A stretch of DNA of 50,640 bases, taken from positions 1-50,640 of the forward strand of contig JAPLPD010000131.1 of assembly GCA_026400395.1 (NCBI GenBank), in the 5' to 3' direction. The stretch's first letter is position 1; each line of letters begins with the position of its first letter. This stretch comes from Alphaproteobacteria bacterium. GTDB taxonomy: Bacteria; Pseudomonadota; Alphaproteobacteria; Rhizobiales; Xanthobacteraceae. The position numbers were made by a program, and so were the translations under genes. The notes below the pieces were generated by a model. The model made no database searches. It saw only the letters and a program-made list of their open reading frames with translations, and was not told the origin of the DNA. This document shows positions 49,512 through 50,640 of the stretch, piece after piece.

Positions 49512-50561
49512 ATGAACTTCGCAAGCGACAACACCGCCGGCATCGCTCCGGAAATCCTGCAGGCGATCGTCGCCGGCAATGACGGCTTCGCCCTGGGTTA
49601 CGGCAACGACGATGCCTCCCGCGCGGTCGAGCAGCGGATCGGCGAAATCTTCGAGCGCGACGTGGCGGTGTTCCTGGTGCCGACCGGCACCGCGGCGAAT
49701 GCGCTGGCGCTGGCGCATGTCAGCCCGCCATGGGGCGCGGTGTTCGCCCATTCGGAGGCGCACATCCTGACCGACGAATGCGGCGCGCCGGAATTCTACG
49801 GCGGCGGTTTGAAACTCGTCGGCATGCCGGGCATCGGCTGCAAGGTGACTCCGCCTACGCTGGCCGAGGCGGTGTCGCATTACGAAGGCCACACGCCGCA
49901 TCAGGTGGTGCCCGCCGCATTCTCGTTTGCGCAGGCAAGCGAGGCCGGCACCATCTACCGGCCGGACGAGATCGCGGCGCTGGCCAAGCTGGCGCACGCG
50001 CACGGCATGAAGGTGCACATGGACGGCGCGCGTTTCGCCAACGCGCTGGTGCGGATGAACGCGAGTCCGGCCGAAGCGACGTGGAAGGCCGGCGTCGATG
50101 TGCTTTGCTTCGGCGCCACCAAGGCGGGCGCGATGGCGGCGGAGGCGGTGGTGTTCTTTGACCGCGCGCTGGCCGCGAACATGGCCGAACGCCGCAAGCG
50201 CGCAGGGCAGTTGCTATCCAAGCATCGCTTCCTGGCGCTGCAGTACGAAGCATTCCTGCGGGACGACTGCTGGCTGCGCCTCGCCCGCCACGCCAACAAT
50301 ATGGCCGATCTGCTGGCCGCGCGCCTGACAGCCGCAGGGTTTGCCCCGGCCTGGCCGGTCGAGGCCAATCTCGTCTTCATCGTCATTCCGCAAAACTTAG
50401 AGGCGCGCCTGAAGGCCGCCGGTGCGCGCTATTACGTGCGGCGGAGCGACAGTCTTGCCGCGCCGCTGAAGCCGGACCAGTGTTTGGTCCGGCTGGTGAC
50501 CTCCTTCGCCACCCACGAGGACGACATCGGCCGCTTCGTGGAGTTTGCCGCTAAATCCTGA
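49512..50561 (+). CDS. ltaE: Low-specificity L-threonine aldolase (PLP)
   Basis: The 349-residue protein cleaves L-threonine (and L-allo-threonine) to glycine and acetaldehyde. Motifs: MNFASDNTAGIAPEIL, YGNDDASRAVEQRIGEIF, VPTGTAANALAL, the PLP lysine K204 in FGATKAGAMAAEA, KVHMDGARFANALVR and LVRLVTSFATHEDDI. The start at 49512 fits the family opening; TTG 49503 would add MHT only. It lies 29 bp after LysR on the same strand, possibly in one transcript. CATGAACTT occurs three times (49478, 49495, 49511), the last covering the start codon. No terminator is seen in the 79 bp to the window end. Confidence 0.92.
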   Translation: MNFASDNTAGIAPEILQAIVAGNDGFALGYGNDDASRAVEQRIGEIFERDVAVFLVPTGTAANALALAHVSPPWGAVFAHSEAHILTDECGAPEFYGGGLKLVGMPGIGCKVTPPTLAEAVSHYEGHTPHQVVPAAFSFAQASEAGTIYRPDEIAALAKLAHAHGMKVHMDGARFANALVRMNASPAEATWKAGVDVLCFGATKAGAMAAEAVVFFDRALAANMAERRKRAGQLLSKHRFLALQYEAFLRDDCWLRLARHANNMADLLAARLTAAGFAPAWPVEANLVFIVIPQNLEARLKAAGARYYVRRSDSLAAPLKPDQCLVRLVTSFATHEDDIGRFVEFAAKS

Positions 50562-50640
50562 CCCAAGCCCTGACGCGCATTGCCGCAAAGGCGCAATTTC
50601 ATCGCCGCAGCCGCGCCCCAATCCGCTCCGATGTTATGAA
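50562..50640. other. Window end, no feature seen
   Basis: These 79 bp after the aldolase stop show no reading frame, hairpin or repeat that I can support. The next gene, if any, starts beyond the window. Confidence 0.4.

Overview
The window is GC-rich, densely coded DNA from an alphaproteobacterium. It is most likely from the order Hyphomicrobiales, in or near the Bradyrhizobium/Rhodopseudomonas/Xanthobacteraceae group. This rests on family content: many Bug/TctC binding proteins, DUF992 and DUF459 exported proteins, two MltB-type transglycosylases, an alphaproteobacterial-style gltBD pair, and a CCCTCTCCCC-type palindromic repeat typical of rhizobial genomes. No rRNA, tRNA, CRISPR array, transposase, integrase or phage gene was recognised.

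Layout. (1) 1-5.4 kb: the start of a multidrug-type ABC exporter. Next is a redox/detoxification block: a TetR regulator divergent from an AhpD-like protein, a CWC zinc-ribbon-like protein and an exported protein, with a peroxiredoxin-like protein and a YfcG-type glutathione transferase downstream of tetR. A 30-bp imperfect palindrome sits in the divergent promoter. (2) 5.4-8.6 kb: an exported metallo-beta-lactamase-fold hydrolase, two tandem paralogous exported proteins of unknown function, and a DUF486 membrane protein. (3) 8.7-11.8 kb: a tight operon of Bug binding protein, FMN-binding protein, acetamidase/formamidase and methyltransferase. (4) 11.8-15.4 kb, minus strand: CorA-like transporter, PQQ-type sugar dehydrogenase, MFS carrier.

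(5) 15.5-25.2 kb is the most distinctive part. It holds five consecutive Bug/TctC binding proteins, then a sixth broken by a frameshift, a GST, another Bug gene on the opposite strand, and a doubly frameshifted Fe3+/polyamine-type binding protein. No TctA/TctB membrane subunit is present in the window. (6) 25.2-29.7 kb: an Old-Yellow-Enzyme fusion that seems to lack its NAD(P)H domain, an SDR protein lacking the usual catalytic tetrad, aspartate aminotransferase, and a DUF992 protein.

(7) 29.7-40.7 kb: 5'-nucleotidase, ferrochelatase, a beta-barrel outer-membrane protein, an alpha/beta hydrolase, GalU, two lytic transglycosylases and an SGNH hydrolase; the later genes look like an envelope-maintenance block. 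(8) 40.7-46.9 kb: glutamate synthase gltB-gltD. (9) 47.2-50.6 kb: an FMN-binding protein and an AhpD-family protein divergent from a LysR regulator, then a threonine aldolase.

Four genes contain five apparent one- or two-base deletions, all in or beside short homopolymer or GC runs. Either this lineage is losing accessory genes or the assembly has residual indel errors; sequence alone cannot decide.
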